64,000 bases of DNA, from assembly GCF_018143015.1 (NCBI RefSeq), contig NC_054756.1, forward strand, positions 30,129,940 to 30,193,939, written 5' to 3'. The notes beneath the pieces were generated by a model, which searched no databases, was not told the DNA's origin, and saw only the letters and a list, made by a program, of their open reading frames with translations. The DNA is from Lytechinus variegatus (lineage: Eukaryota; Echinodermata; Echinoidea; Temnopleuroida; Toxopneustidae). Below, in pieces: positions 37,701-48,387 of the stretch. The position numbers were made by a program, and so were the translations under genes. Within the stretch, counting starts at the first letter, position 1; each line of letters starts with the position of its first letter.

Positions 37701-40700
37701 ATTCAATTCATTTTATTCAATCATTTAGAGATCAACAGACATTTACCTGAATGCACAATTATTGAAAATATAGTTTAAATGATTAGGTACACTCATAAAA
37801 GCAGAAGCTTGCTGAGTGGGACACCTATATGCTGCCATTAGTTCTTTTGATATAAAAATTTAAATGAATGAAAACTTGATCTAAAAGAAGACAATGTGGA
37901 GATAAATGGACTAAAATGTTTTTTCTGTGTTACCTAAAACTTTCAGAATTTGTTATTGATTGTTTTTAGTCAGAATATTTTATTGGTTATTGTAAAGATG
38001 TTGTTTTCTTCCTAATTGGCAGAGATATAGCACCAGAGGGCGCTACAATAGAAGAATCTAATCGCAATCTTGATGAGATTGTTGATCTTGCTCTGGAACT
38101 CCAGAATAAAACAGGAGTCAAGCTACTCTGGAACACTTGTAATCTGTTCTCACACAAAAGGTAATATGTGATGAAATTATTTTTGTAACATATTCAGGTG
38201 ACTCACTATGTAAGAAATGATTATTATCAAACAATGCTAGGCTGTATTGTTATATATTGGAAGTTTTTCTTCAAATGCATGTTCGCTCCTTGTTAATGTT
38301 ACCATTTTTTGTGTTTTGTTCTTTTGTTGAATTATGTATTTCTCTTGTACATGTAATCCCACATTTGTTATATGTACATGTATACCTTGTACCTTTCTGC
38401 TTACACAGAAGGTATCCTAGCTTATCTATTGTAAATTTGCTGGCATTAAAAAAATAAAGTATATTTGCGTGGAAAAAAAAGTGTATAGATTATTTTTAGA
38501 ATTTTATGCAACAGATATAAAACCCTCAATAGCCTCAGTTCCTATGTGTGCAGGCTTCATGTATGATTGCATAACAGTTGTGTAGTAGCAATATAAATAC
38601 ACTGTAATTGAATTAGCTGTGTTAATCCGGTTGTTTATCTAGCAGGTTTTTTTTTTCCTGAATTTAAATTTCATGATTGATGAAAGTGAGTCATATTTTA
38701 GAGCATTTTCCTGTGCTATAATATGCTTTTTACACTGCACTTTTTGTCAGATATTGGTGGGGTTAAGGGGGGGTCTTAGCCCCACCAATTTCCCGGGGTT
38801 AAGCTTAGCCCACTTCGTTTTCACACTATGTTTTAGCAAAGTGGGCTAGCACGGTACTATCTGGCCCTGCAAATAAGCAGGGTTAGCCGGCTTATTGTGG
38901 TGCTAGCACCACATTTGCGGTGCTAAGAGATGCAGTGTGAAAACGAAACAGGGCTAAGGAAAGTAGGGCTAAGCATCAACCAATCACAGTCCGGGGTTAA
39001 GGCATTAGCCACGGTTGAGCAGATAGTATGGGGTTAAGAAAGACAGTGTGAATCGAAAAAAAGATAGTATGGGGGTTAAGGATAGTCCGGGGATAAGGAT
39101 AGTTTGGGGTTAAGGAAATGCAATGTGAAAAGCATATTAGGGTGAGTGTTCTGCATTGAATTCATGAATGTGTCAATTATTGAATTATTGTGGATTCCCA
39201 TACAATCAATTTGCTATGAAAACACATTTGCATGAGAGCATACCAGGTCTGTATAGAGGCCATCAGCTGTTTATGATGAATATTTGGTCATTCATCTAGC
39301 CTGCTTGGCGTGTATTTACAAATTTTAAACTCAAAGTCTGACATAGAATTAGTACAATATAATCTGGAATGGGCAATAATCCCAATTTACTCCCCTGCTG
39401 TATAAGTATCCCTCAATTTGAAACATGTCGTTGACCATTTTCCTACAGTTGAATGTCACCCTCCAAAAATTGTTCTCACCTTATTTTAAAGATTCCATTA
39501 TTTTATACTCTGTGTAAATCAAGCTCTTTGTATGTATTAAGACTTCTAGAGTTATGCTCTCTGTCAATTGAATAAAGGATATCCTAATCAGTGACACAAT
39601 GCAAATACTTCACAGATAATGTGTTCTCAATGTACAGTTGTGCTCAAAAGTAATTTAGTAAACCCCACCATAAAATGCACTCCTCAATGCTGAGTGTTGA
39701 ATGTAGACAACACTACAATGTAGGCGAGCCCAGAGAAACAAACTTTTATTGAATGTAAGATTCAATCATCTAAATTCACTCCTAATCTGGCAAAACAGTT
39801 TACATATGTTCATGTTCAGGTCGGGTTATTGAGAACCCTGTAGATTTTTTAAAGAAATAGTTAAAAGCAAGTTGATGATGAAATGTGAAGCTATTTTATT
39901 TTGAGCTGCTGCTAGTGAATATTTTTATTTACAAAACCTCAAGAGAACTTCTTTGTAATTTGACTATAGATACATGAATGGAGCAGCCACCAACCCAGAT
40001 GCTCATGTTGTAGCATACGCTGCAGCAGCTGTCAAGAAAGGACTTGAGATTGGAAAGAAACTTGGTGGAGAAAACTTTGGTGAGTTCTTCATTCGTAGTT
40101 GTATGATTTGTTTTAAAGAGAGGGGAAATGAGAAGGAAGAAGAAAAGGAAGAAATACCAAACAGGAAAATGTTAATTATCATGATAAGAATAATACACAA
40201 ATAGCGGAATAGGCATGAGTGCAATGGTGTGAGATTTTGCATGAGGTGAAAGAAAGATGCTCTATTCAACGAGGCGTTAGCCGAGTTGAATAGAGTGTTT
40301 CTTTCTTTCACCGAATGCGAAATCTCGCACCATTGCACGAATAAGAATATTCGCTATTTGTGTTGTACAACGCCTCGGAATCTAGCGAAAATATGAAATA
40401 AACAAGAGTTTTTCCCTCCAGTAATCTATGAAAAGGGAGCAAAAATATTGAAAACAAAAAGCAAAATCCCACAAGCTGGGCCCACAAGCGCACATGATCT
40501 TGGACAGCATTGCGCATTTAGCCAGCGGGCTGTACGCGCATTGTCACCTTATTCAATGAAATCGCATTGTGACGTCACCTCCTAAAGCCGTGCAATGGTA
40601 CATTTTGGATGGTACGTCTTGTGTGCAACGGTACGAATGTGTGACATTCAGCCTCCCATTTGATCGCGTACAACAAGATAAGTAGGCGTTGTACAATAAA

Positions 40701-43700
40701 GAATAGGAAAAGTAATAATGAAATGTATTTAGAATAAGAATGAAAATAAGAATATAAAGAATATGAGAATATAATATTATAAGAGTATAAGAATAGAATA
40801 TAACATAACAGAATATTAGATTATACTACTCCAAATCAAATCACATGACATTCAGCGAATTGCACTATTGCATCCAAAATACACTATCCTGCACTCTGAC
40901 GTCAGAGTGCGGAATAGAGCAAGTTTTGGAATTATCTAGAATTTAGATCAAATATACATGTAGCATTCAGGGCAACTCAGTTACATGGGGGGGGCCCCGG
41001 GGGGCCAGTAAAATATTTTGCTGTACACACGCGTGACCAAAAAAACACGTTTAAAGGGGTGTTTTTTCAGTTTTGGACGCGGTCCGCGCTTGGACTCGTT
41101 AAGGGTATAAAAAACACAGATTTTCAAGAAAAAGGGTGGTTTTGAAAGACTGGTAAATGGTCAATCGCGGTGTCCAGCGTATTTAGGGTATGTTCTTTTT
41201 CCCCAAAAGCTTTCTTTAAAAAGACTAGCCAAACGTGTTTAGGGTATGTTTTTTTCCCCAAAGTTTTTTCCCCTGAGGTAATATTTTGGCGACAACTTGT
41301 TTAGGGGTCAAAATATGTAAATAAAGCCTGCGAAAAACTTGTTTAGGGGGTTATTTTTTACACAGAAAAAACTTGTTTAGGGGGTGTTTGGAAATTCCTT
41401 GGTCACGCATGTGTACAGCAATATATTTGACTGGCCCCCCCCTGGGGGGGTGTATAAAAAAAACAATGCAAGCATTCTTGTGTGTATAAAAAAAACAATA
41501 CAAGCATTCTTGTGCATAGAGGACCTAAATAATGAACTTTTTGCTCGACTCACCAAATGGATATACCGCACTCGGTCCTGGGGACCTCGGTGCAGTATAT
41601 CCATTGGCTCTTCTTACACATCATTCATTATTTGGCCCTGCATGCACGCACTTACATGCATTATTTACAAATGAAAAAGAAGAAGGAGGAGGAGGAGGAG
41701 ATTTCACATTTTCTTTTGGTTTTATTTGTAGTATTCTGGGGAGGAAGAGAGGGCTACCAAAGCCTACTCAATACTGACCTACAGGGAGAACTCTCTCACA
41801 TGGCTAACTTCTTTAAGATGGCTGTTAGTAAGTATATATTCACTAGATCAAGCCAGAATATAATGAATGAATATGTACCAATCATTTTGGAAACATTTAT
41901 CAATATTGCATTTTTTAATTAAGATAAAGATTATTATGAACATTTTATGTGTAAAGAAAGAGGGGTGCAATACGAGAATGATAATCGTCATATTAGATGA
42001 AGATGAATGCAGGTAATAAATAGGAGACAGAAGTAGTAAGTAGATAGATCAATGCATTGGTAGAAAGAGACAATGGCCCATATTCTGAAGTCAGGTTTAA
42101 CTTAGACCATGGTCTAACTCTGCTAAAATTATGGGAAGCCCTAAGTGTCAACATTTTTATCAAGTTGTATGCTTCTTAGGTTTACTGTGCTCTTTCCTGA
42201 TTCATCGATGGTGAAGACAATCATCTATTTATACTTCCTAGACAATTATGAATGATTTGAGAGCCAAATGAGCTGAAATGTATCTCTACTGTTATTTATT
42301 AAATGTAACAATTGGCTATCCATACTTAAGCAACATCTTTAAACCTAAGTTTAAGTTAAACCAAACTTCAGAATATGGGCCAATATGTTTTTGTATTGTT
42401 TTGCTACTTACTAGATAGATGTATGCTAATGATAGTGATGTGGAGATTATTTTATGTACGTCATAATGCTAGGACAGATTATTGTCAGGATGTACATTGT
42501 CTCACCCTGAAGTTAAACAGATCTCATTAAAATGTCAAATGTTATCAAATTCTTTTATAATGCTCTGTGGGATATGAATTTAATTTGAATGCAACACACG
42601 ATCAATGTTTTGGACAGAGTTTTAATATTTTGTCTTTAGTATATGATGTTTGACGTTAGTATTTTGAGGTCATTGAAATCTAAAGAGCTTTAAAGGTCAA
42701 ATATGATTTGTCTGTCTTGGAAACGAATCTCATGGCATGCACTAGCAAGCAGAGAAAATATGATTCTCAAGTCATCATTTAAAGGTCAAGTCCACCCCAG
42801 AAAAATGTTTATTTTGATAAATAGAGAAAAATCAAAGTAGCATAACGCTGAAAATTTAATCAAAATCGGATGTAAAATAAGAAAGTTACAAAAATTGAAA
42901 GTTTCACTTTGATTCAGTGACGTGGAAATGAGAGAGTTGATGATGTCCCTCACTTAATATTTCTTTCGCTTGTTTGAATTATACAATATTTCAATTTTTA
43001 CAGATTTGACAATAAGAACCAACTTGACAACACCACAAAATGTTAAAACAATGGTAATAACACATGTTCGGGGAGGAATAAAAATTGGAAAATTGGAATA
43101 TTTCATGTAATAAATATAAAAGTAATAGTGAGTGTGTGATGTCACCAGTCTCCTCATTTGCATACCGACCAGGATGTGAAAATTACTGTTTTGTGAAATT
43201 AAGCGAAAATTAAAATTTTGTAACTGGTAATATGTTACATACATCCGATTTTGATAAATTTTCAGTGTTATGCTTGTGGGATTTTTCTCTTTTTAGTCAA
43301 ATCAACTTTTTGTTGGGGTGGGTGTGTCCTCTACATGTAAATATGTTGTTTTATTGTAGAAAATTGACCTATATGTATGGTGTGCATTTTTGTGACATCA
43401 CTGATTTTTATCGAGAATTTGTGGGATATTATTTTTCTTTTTAACAGAATACAAGAATGAGATTGGATTTACTGGACAGCTTTTGATTGAACCCAAACCT
43501 AAAGAACCTACCAAACACCAATATGATTATGGTAAATATGCTTGATATCTTGTTTTAGAGTTTTAAATGTTAGAATTTAATTTTAAATCTCTTAAAATCC
43601 ATATTTCATTGTTCGAAATAGCACCAGAAATGAAATACTCAGAAAATTTGTTTTGCCCAATTGATCTTGGGCCCGGCAGCCACTGTGCAGCACCAGATCG

Positions 43701-46700
43701 ACGGGGCTCTATCCCTTTAATTGTTGAACACCAAACGGTAGCAGCAACTCCAATAGCGTCTTTTGGTCTGACGCGGCCGGAGTTTGAACCCCTGAACTCC
43801 TGGTTGGGAGACGGACACTCTACCAACTGAATTATTGTCCTTTAGGAAACATTTGTCTAAAGCCTAAGTGGGATGTAAAGCTAGTTTGTCCATATTCATG
43901 TATTTTGATATATTTCCATGATGCTTTCATCATATTTTATGAAATTTTTGTGATATGTTTATTATCCATATATTTTAATAATAATAATAATGCAGTTCTG
44001 TATAGCGCATATCACATTAGGTCACAACGTCCCTATGCGCTTCCAAAGGACTTGAATATTATTACCCTGGCTTTAGCCCCGCAGCCTTTTTACAGCGCGG
44101 TGGTATTTCAAGGAATAAATTCCTTCCAGATACCCATTCACCTCATCCGGGTTGAGTGCAGCACAATGTGGATGAATTTCTTGCTGGAGGAAATTACGCC
44201 ATGGCTGGGATTCGAACCCATGACCCTCTGTTTCAAAGACAGAAGACTAATCCACTGGGCCACAACGCTCCATATTTTGATATCATGTAGATAATTGTTC
44301 ATATTTGGATTCATTATATGGTTCTTCTGCATTTGTACCCTTTTCATCATATTTACCTTTTATAGAGATTCAGTTTATGTTTAAACATGTATTAATGAAT
44401 ATAACAAAGGTCAGATTTGGATGGAGGTGCTGGTCCACTCTCATATTTTATGATATTATTCAGTCATTGATAGTGAGATGATTTATTTTTGTTATTATTT
44501 TTTTTAGATGCAATGACTGTGATCGGTTTCTTGGAGCACTTTGATCTTGAAAATGATTTCAAACTGAACATTGAACCAAACCATACCATGTTAGCAGGAC
44601 ATGCCTATGAACATGATATTGTTATGGCTTCTGCGTAAGTATGCTTCTTTAATATCCCCCCCCCAGTATTCTAGTTTGAGAAATCTCACCCCGGTCAAAT
44701 CTTCATTCAGGTGCAAACATTGCCCCTACCATTGAGTTCTACTGTTATGTAGTATGTATTTAACTTCATGTTATCCTTTCAGCCATTCACCTTCACTTGT
44801 TTACAAACTCCCCCAATGTCATCTAAGAATTCCCCAAAACTCATTACCATTTAACTCCTAAACACTGACCGTAACAGACCAACCCTCAGTGACGTCAGCT
44901 AACTTCAAGGAACAGAAGTTCTAAGAAGTATGACTCACACTTCCAGCCCCAGTCACTTGCACAGAGCATCACCACACCCCTTATACCAGAGAAAGTTTGA
45001 TAGGGGTTACCTGTAGACACCAATCAGATCAAGTTTAGATCTCTCCCACCTTAAATAGTTACACCCCTAAAACTGATGATATAGATAAGACTTCTTGATT
45101 ATTAGAGATATAATACTAGACCCACACTCATCCATATAGACTGACTAACGTCAAGACTTAGACGTCTATCCAATATTATTTTAACTTCATTCCAAATCTT
45201 AATCTTAGACTTCAAAACTCTCATATTCATCGTCCTATTCACAACACTACACCATCCCATTCTGCTCAGGCTGTATACATCCACTACTGATTCGACACAA
45301 TTAATATTCTTTCAATCGATGTAGATTTCACTCTAAAAGCCATTGCATACAAGCATAAATTATTCTCTGCTCAGATGGAAAATTTGATATGTGTTTGGTT
45401 AGATTATTTCTGAGATGTTGTCATTGGTACTGACTTGTAATGATTTTGAAAATACAGGTCACCTTTCATTAGTCAACCTGAATCACAGGCCCATTTAAAG
45501 CTACTGAAATCTTTCAATTGATTGGCTGCTAGTAATCTTAGTATAGAAGTTGTGCATTAGTTATTATAATAAATCTTAATGAAATAGAACCCAGATCAAA
45601 ACATTTAATGTATCGCTTCTTTTTTTTCCTGATAAATTCAAACAGATATCTTTGATCCCAAATAACATAAGTACTGACAAGTGTTTTTGGATGTTATTAC
45701 CAACAATTTGAAGTAAACTGTTTTATGTCTGTAATATTCTTTTAGTCTTCGTATGCTTGGATCTATTGATGCTAATACTGGATCACCTGATCTTGGTTGG
45801 GATACTGATCAGTTTCCTATGGATATCAGAGGAGCTGCTGCTATATGCAAGGTAACTACCAGACAATTATTAGTCTTTAATACATCAACAACTTACACTG
45901 TAAATCACTGATATATCAAAAATATTACAAACCTATGAGTAGAAAGCTTGGGCAATTGAAGCAACTGTATAGCATGAAAAAAAGAAGAGAATGAATACAG
46001 TTGTAGGTCCAGTATTTTATGATGATGGTGATGGTGATGGTGATGATGATGATGATGGTGATTATGATGATAATGATGATGATGATGGTGATGGTGATGA
46101 CTATGATGATGATGAAGATGATAATGATGATTGTGATGATGGTGATGATGATGATGGTGATGATGATGGTGATGATGATTATGATGATGATGGTGATGAT
46201 GATGATGGTGATGATGATGATGATGATTATGATGATAATGATGGTTATGGTGATGGTGATGATTATTATGATGATGATAATGACCTTAATGATGATGGTG
46301 GTGATGATGATGATGATAGTTATGGTGCTGGTGATGGTGATTATCAATTTGATGATACATTGAGTTTTAATGATAACGGATGATTGGGATGATGGTGAAC
46401 ATCTTTACAGAGATTAGAATGATGAAGAGGAGAACCTTGGGCTTTAAGTAGACTGTTGGTTTAATTTTGATGTTGGTATAAAATTATTTCTGAATGAATT
46501 GATTTGACTCCTTACAGTGCATTATAGATCAAGGTGGTTTAGCTCCTGGTGGTTTAAACTTTGATGCTAAGGTACGTCGTGAATCTACAGACTTAGCAGA
46601 TATGTTCTATGCTCACATTGGAGCAATGGATTCCTTTGCTAGAGGACTACGAATTGCTGCTAAGCTCATCACCGATGGACATCTTCAAAAGATGGTAGAG

Positions 46701-48387
46701 GTGAGGTGCAAGGATTCTTAAGAATATTTTTCAAAAGATATATTTGAATTTACCTTTAAAGGGATGGTCTGGGCTGAAAATATATCTTAATATGTAGAGT
46801 AGAATTCACTGAGCAAAATGCCGAAAATTTCATCAAAATCGGAGAACAAATAATAAAGTTATTGAAGTTTGAAGTTTAGCTATACAGTCGTCGTGAATAT
46901 TCATTAGATGGGCTGATGATGTCACATCCCCACTTTTCTTTTTGTATGTTAGATAAGATCTTAATTTTGTCAATATTTCATACTTGTGTGAATAATATGT
47001 TTCCTTTATAATGAAATAAGTTGCAGCAATAAATATCTAATGTACTAAATCAGTTGTCAATCCAATTTTTCTAGTTCTCGGAGGAAAAAAATTGGATAAA
47101 CCTAATTTCATATAATAAAATACAAAAGAGCAAGTGGGGATGTGACATTATCAGCCCACCTAATGAATATTCATGATGACTGTTTTCACAAAATATTGCT
47201 AAACTTTAAAATTCAATAACTTTGTTATTGTTATTTGATATCCGATTTTGATGAATTTTTCTGCATTTTGCTCAGTGAATTCTACTCTATTTATTAAGCT
47301 ATGAATACTTTCAGCCCGGACCATCCCTTTAAATTCATTTATGAAAACTTCTTTTCTCATATTACATTAAAGCCTTTGGCAGTGGCATACCTTGAAAACA
47401 TTGTCAGGAGTGACAAAGATCAACACCATTAGTTGTAGCACTTTCTTGAATTATCTTTGTAAATATTAACTCCTTGTGTGCTGGGCCATGAGCCCCTCTG
47501 TGCTGAATTATGTTCAGGGAAGGAAACAATGGATCTTTGTTTGAGCATGAAATGTGAAGTTCGCGCGGCACTGAGTGTTCTTTCGTGCGAAGTACACATT
47601 GAAAGGGTTAAAGACTTTATTCCAGACACTACTGTATATGCAGAGGTCCATTTCAACAAGCAACATAGTATACATAAAGACACGCACACATTTCTGAAAT
47701 AAACAGAGAACATAGAATAATCTACAAAGAAAGGAACAGGGAAGATGCTATCAGATTGCTATTTGATAATACTAAAAATAAACAAAGGAAAATACAAAAG
47801 GGCGTATTGTCAGATAAGTACATGTATTATGAACATGTGGCAAGGTAAATAATTTATTTAATTTACAAAAAAAAAACTTATTACATGTAAGTCCATGACT
47901 TATAAAAAGTTCTTTTCATTTGATATTTAGGATCGTTATTCCAGCTTTACTCATGGCCTTGGACTGAAAATAGCAGAAGGAACGGCTACTCTTCAGGAAT
48001 GTGAGGTAGGATACGAGGGGAATGAAACCTTTGGAATAAGTAGGCTTGTGTTGAAATTTTTTTTTAAAGAAACAGATCAACGACAGTGAGAAAAATCAAA
48101 CAAACAATGAGAAAGTTATGAGCATTTGAATATTACAATCACTAATGCTATGGAGATCCTCCTATTGACAATGCGACAAGGAAGTTTGATGTCACATGTG
48201 AACAACTTTCCCTCTGATGGACTGTAAAATAACCCCAAAATGTCTCTTCGTTTTTAATATAGAGTATATTTGTAATATTCCCTCGTTTTCTTTCCTTTTC
48301 CAGGCATTCATCAAGAAAGCTGGAGAGCCTTCTGTCACCTCGGGTCAACAGGAGAAATATGAATCGCTTGTCAATCGCTATGTTTAG
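31762..48387 (+). CDS. xylA: Xylose isomerase, class II, 13 exons, complete
   Basis: This is a metal-dependent D-xylose/D-xylulose isomerase, probably cytosolic because no signal peptide is seen. Coding exons: 31762-31828, 34884-34960, 35681-35801, 36216-36309, 38023-38160, 39970-40079, 41732-41827, 43448-43531, 44508-44634, 45746-45851, 46518-46700, 47931-48005 and 48304-48387. All borders are GT-AG, every phase matches, and the total is 1362 bases: 453 residues plus TAG. Catalytic His118 is in YWSFHDRD, and Glu249 and Lys251 are in [18 protein letters not shown]. Glu285 and His288 are in [12 protein letters not shown], Asp313 in GSIDAN, Asp324 and Asp326 in GWDTDQFP, and Asp356 in GGLNFDAK. 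Each sits 17 residues after its E. coli counterpart, so spacing is kept throughout. Length fits class II enzymes (about 440). The ATG at 31762 is the first in its open frame, and the N-terminus KSKRAR is basic. The symbol is the family name, not an official gene name. Confidence 0.97.
32861..34465. mobile_element. 1.6-kb terminal-inverted-repeat element with seven internal 16-mers
   Basis: The left end, about TAAAAGGGCTATTCCACGG, is mirrored by the right end CTGTGGAATTGCCCAAAAGG. Inside, GGTTACTCACGTTAC(A) occurs at 32878, 33056, 33227, 33242, 33917 and 34081, and once with a single change (CACATTACA) at 33897, all in the same orientation. Another MITE fragment (33398-33620) is nested in it. 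No transposase frame is visible. It lies in intron 1 of the xylose isomerase gene. Confidence 0.65.
33398..33620. mobile_element. piggyBac-like MITE fragment, copy 2 (right part)
   Basis: It shares ATGCATAAATTAGCATAAT, GCGCGCAAATTTTCGGCG, GGCCGAGATCTCA and CCCGGCCTAGATAGGGTTA with the end of the copy at 60429-61150. The left half is missing. Confidence 0.6.
35974..36076. mobile_element. Short TTAA-flanked MITE, family C, copy 1
   Basis: TTAA lies at 35970-35973 and 36077-36080. The ends TTCTTTGTGCACTGGGCC and CGCATGGAAAGGG match the second copy at 47470-47607. It lies in intron 3 of the xylose isomerase gene. Confidence 0.6.
36540..36985. mobile_element. piggyBac-like MITE fragment, copy 3
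   Basis: It shares GCTGACTTTTTACTTTTAA, GTTCATAAATGTATAATTAT and CCAAGATCTCAGGGG with the copies at 950-1721 and 60429-61150. The ends are eroded. It lies in intron 4 of the xylose isomerase gene. Confidence 0.6.
38723..39135. mobile_element. Fold-back MITE rich in GGGGTTAAG words
   Basis: The left end ATGCTTTTTACACTGCA is mirrored by TGCAATGTGAAAAGCAT. The interior repeats GGGGTTAAG and GGATAAGG words many times, plus AGTGTGAAAACGAAAC. It lies in intron 5 of the xylose isomerase gene. Confidence 0.6.
40190..40369. repeat. Long imperfect hairpin in intron 6 of the xylose isomerase gene
   Basis: ACACAAATAGCGGAATA, GTGCAATGGTGTGAGA and GGTGAAAGAAAGATGCTCTA on the left pair with the reverse-ordered partners on the right (TAGAGTGTTTCTTTCTTTCA, TCTCGCACCATTGCAC, TATTCGCTATTTGTGT). 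The loop is only a few bases near TTAGCC. It is probably a fold-back transposon. Confidence 0.65.
40891..40910. promoter_or_regulatory. Perfect 20-bp palindrome with a CRE core
   Basis: GCACTCTGACGTCAGAGTGC equals its own reverse complement and contains TGACGTCA, the full cAMP-response-element consensus. It is intronic and next to fold-back elements, so a regulatory role is only a possibility. Confidence 0.4.
40983..41455. mobile_element. Fold-back MITE with G/C-run ends
   Basis: GGGGGGCCAGTAAAATATTT and TGTACACACGCGTGACCAA at the left are mirrored at the right by TTGGTCACGCATGTGTACA and TTGACTGGCCCCCC. The interior repeats (A/C)TTGTTTAGGGG(T/G) words. It lies in intron 6 of the xylose isomerase gene. 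Confidence 0.65.
41452..41517. repeat. Tandem duplication of about 33 bp
   Basis: TGTATAAAAAAAACAATGCA plus AGCATTCTTGTG is repeated once with a single-base difference, directly after a MITE end. Confidence 0.8.
41520..41640. repeat. Near-perfect hairpin in intron 6
   Basis: CCAAATGGATATACCGCACT then CGGTCC (41551-41576) pairs with GGACCTCGGTGCAGTATATC then CATTGG, leaving a 3-base loop. Weaker outer pairing is AAATAATGAAC with ATTCATTATTT. It is probably a very small fold-back element. Confidence 0.65.
42075..42381. mobile_element. Fold-back MITE with GGCCCATATTCTGAAGT ends
   Basis: The left arm GGCCCATATTCTGAAGT and following AGGTTTAACTTA is mirrored by TAAGTTAAACC and ACTTCAGAATATGGGCC. 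AAT flanks both ends. It lies in intron 7 of the xylose isomerase gene. Confidence 0.7.
42781..43330. mobile_element. MITE, family B, copy 2
   Basis: It begins AAAGGTCAAGTCCACCCCAG and ends with the eroded mirror TGTTGGGGTGGGTGTGTCCTC. Inner arms AAAATCGGATGTAAAATAAG and CATCCGATTTTGATAAATTT pair. It is the same family as 9779-10361. It lies in intron 7. Confidence 0.75.
43590..43840 (-). mobile_element. tRNA-derived SINE, family A, copy 2
   Basis: On the minus strand it reads TTCAGTTGGTAGAGTGTCCG, then a B box GGGGTTCAAACTC, GTCAGACCAAAAGACG, GGCTGCCGGGCCCAAGATCA, and the tail TATTTCGAACAATGAAATAT. It matches copy 1 at 2880-3145 throughout. It lies in intron 8 of the xylose isomerase gene, antisense to it. 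Confidence 0.75.
43978..44271 (-). mobile_element. tRNA-derived SINE with an ATT-repeat tail
   Basis: The minus-strand head GTGGCCCAGTGGATTAGTCT and B box GGGTTCGAATCCC are tRNA-like. The body ends GCGCTATACAGAACTGCATT and then (ATT)n. Possible imperfect target duplications are near ATATTTTA and ATATTTTGA. It differs in body from family A and lies in the same intron, antisense to the gene. Confidence 0.8.
45487..45592. repeat. Short fold-back-like repeat in intron 9
   Basis: It shares the ATTGGCTG(C/A)TAGTAA theme and overall layout with 11982-12120. The ends are GGCCCATTTAAAGC and ATGAAATAGAACCC. Confidence 0.35.
46018..46395. repeat. (GAT)n microsatellite in intron 10
   Basis: About 370 bases of GAT units with GGT, TAT and AAT variants. 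The Asp-rich, Met-rich and Ile-rich frames through it are artefacts of the 3-base period. Confidence 0.95.
46760..47328. mobile_element. Fold-back MITE with AGGGATGGTC ends
   Basis: AGGGATGGTCTGGGCTGAAA at the left is mirrored by TTTCAGCCCGGACCATCCCT at the right. AGAATTCACTGAGCAAAATG and ATTTCATCAAAATCGG pair with their mirrors further in. TTAA lies on each side (46756-46759, 47329-47332), though a TA or TTTAAA duplication is equally readable. It lies in intron 11 of the xylose isomerase gene. Confidence 0.75.
47470..47607. mobile_element. Short TTAA-flanked MITE, family C, copy 2
   Basis: TTAA lies at 47466-47469 and 47608-47611. CTCCTTGTGTGCTGGGCCAT and CACATTGAAAGGG match copy 1 at 35974-36076. 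The open frames across it are not genes. Confidence 0.6.

Noticed and set aside
44200-44271. tRNA gene on minus
   Set aside because: It is followed by a SINE body and an ATT-repeat tail.
45925-46383. Asp-rich, Met-rich and Ile-rich open frames
   Set aside because: They are translations of the (GAT)n microsatellite inside a xylose isomerase intron.
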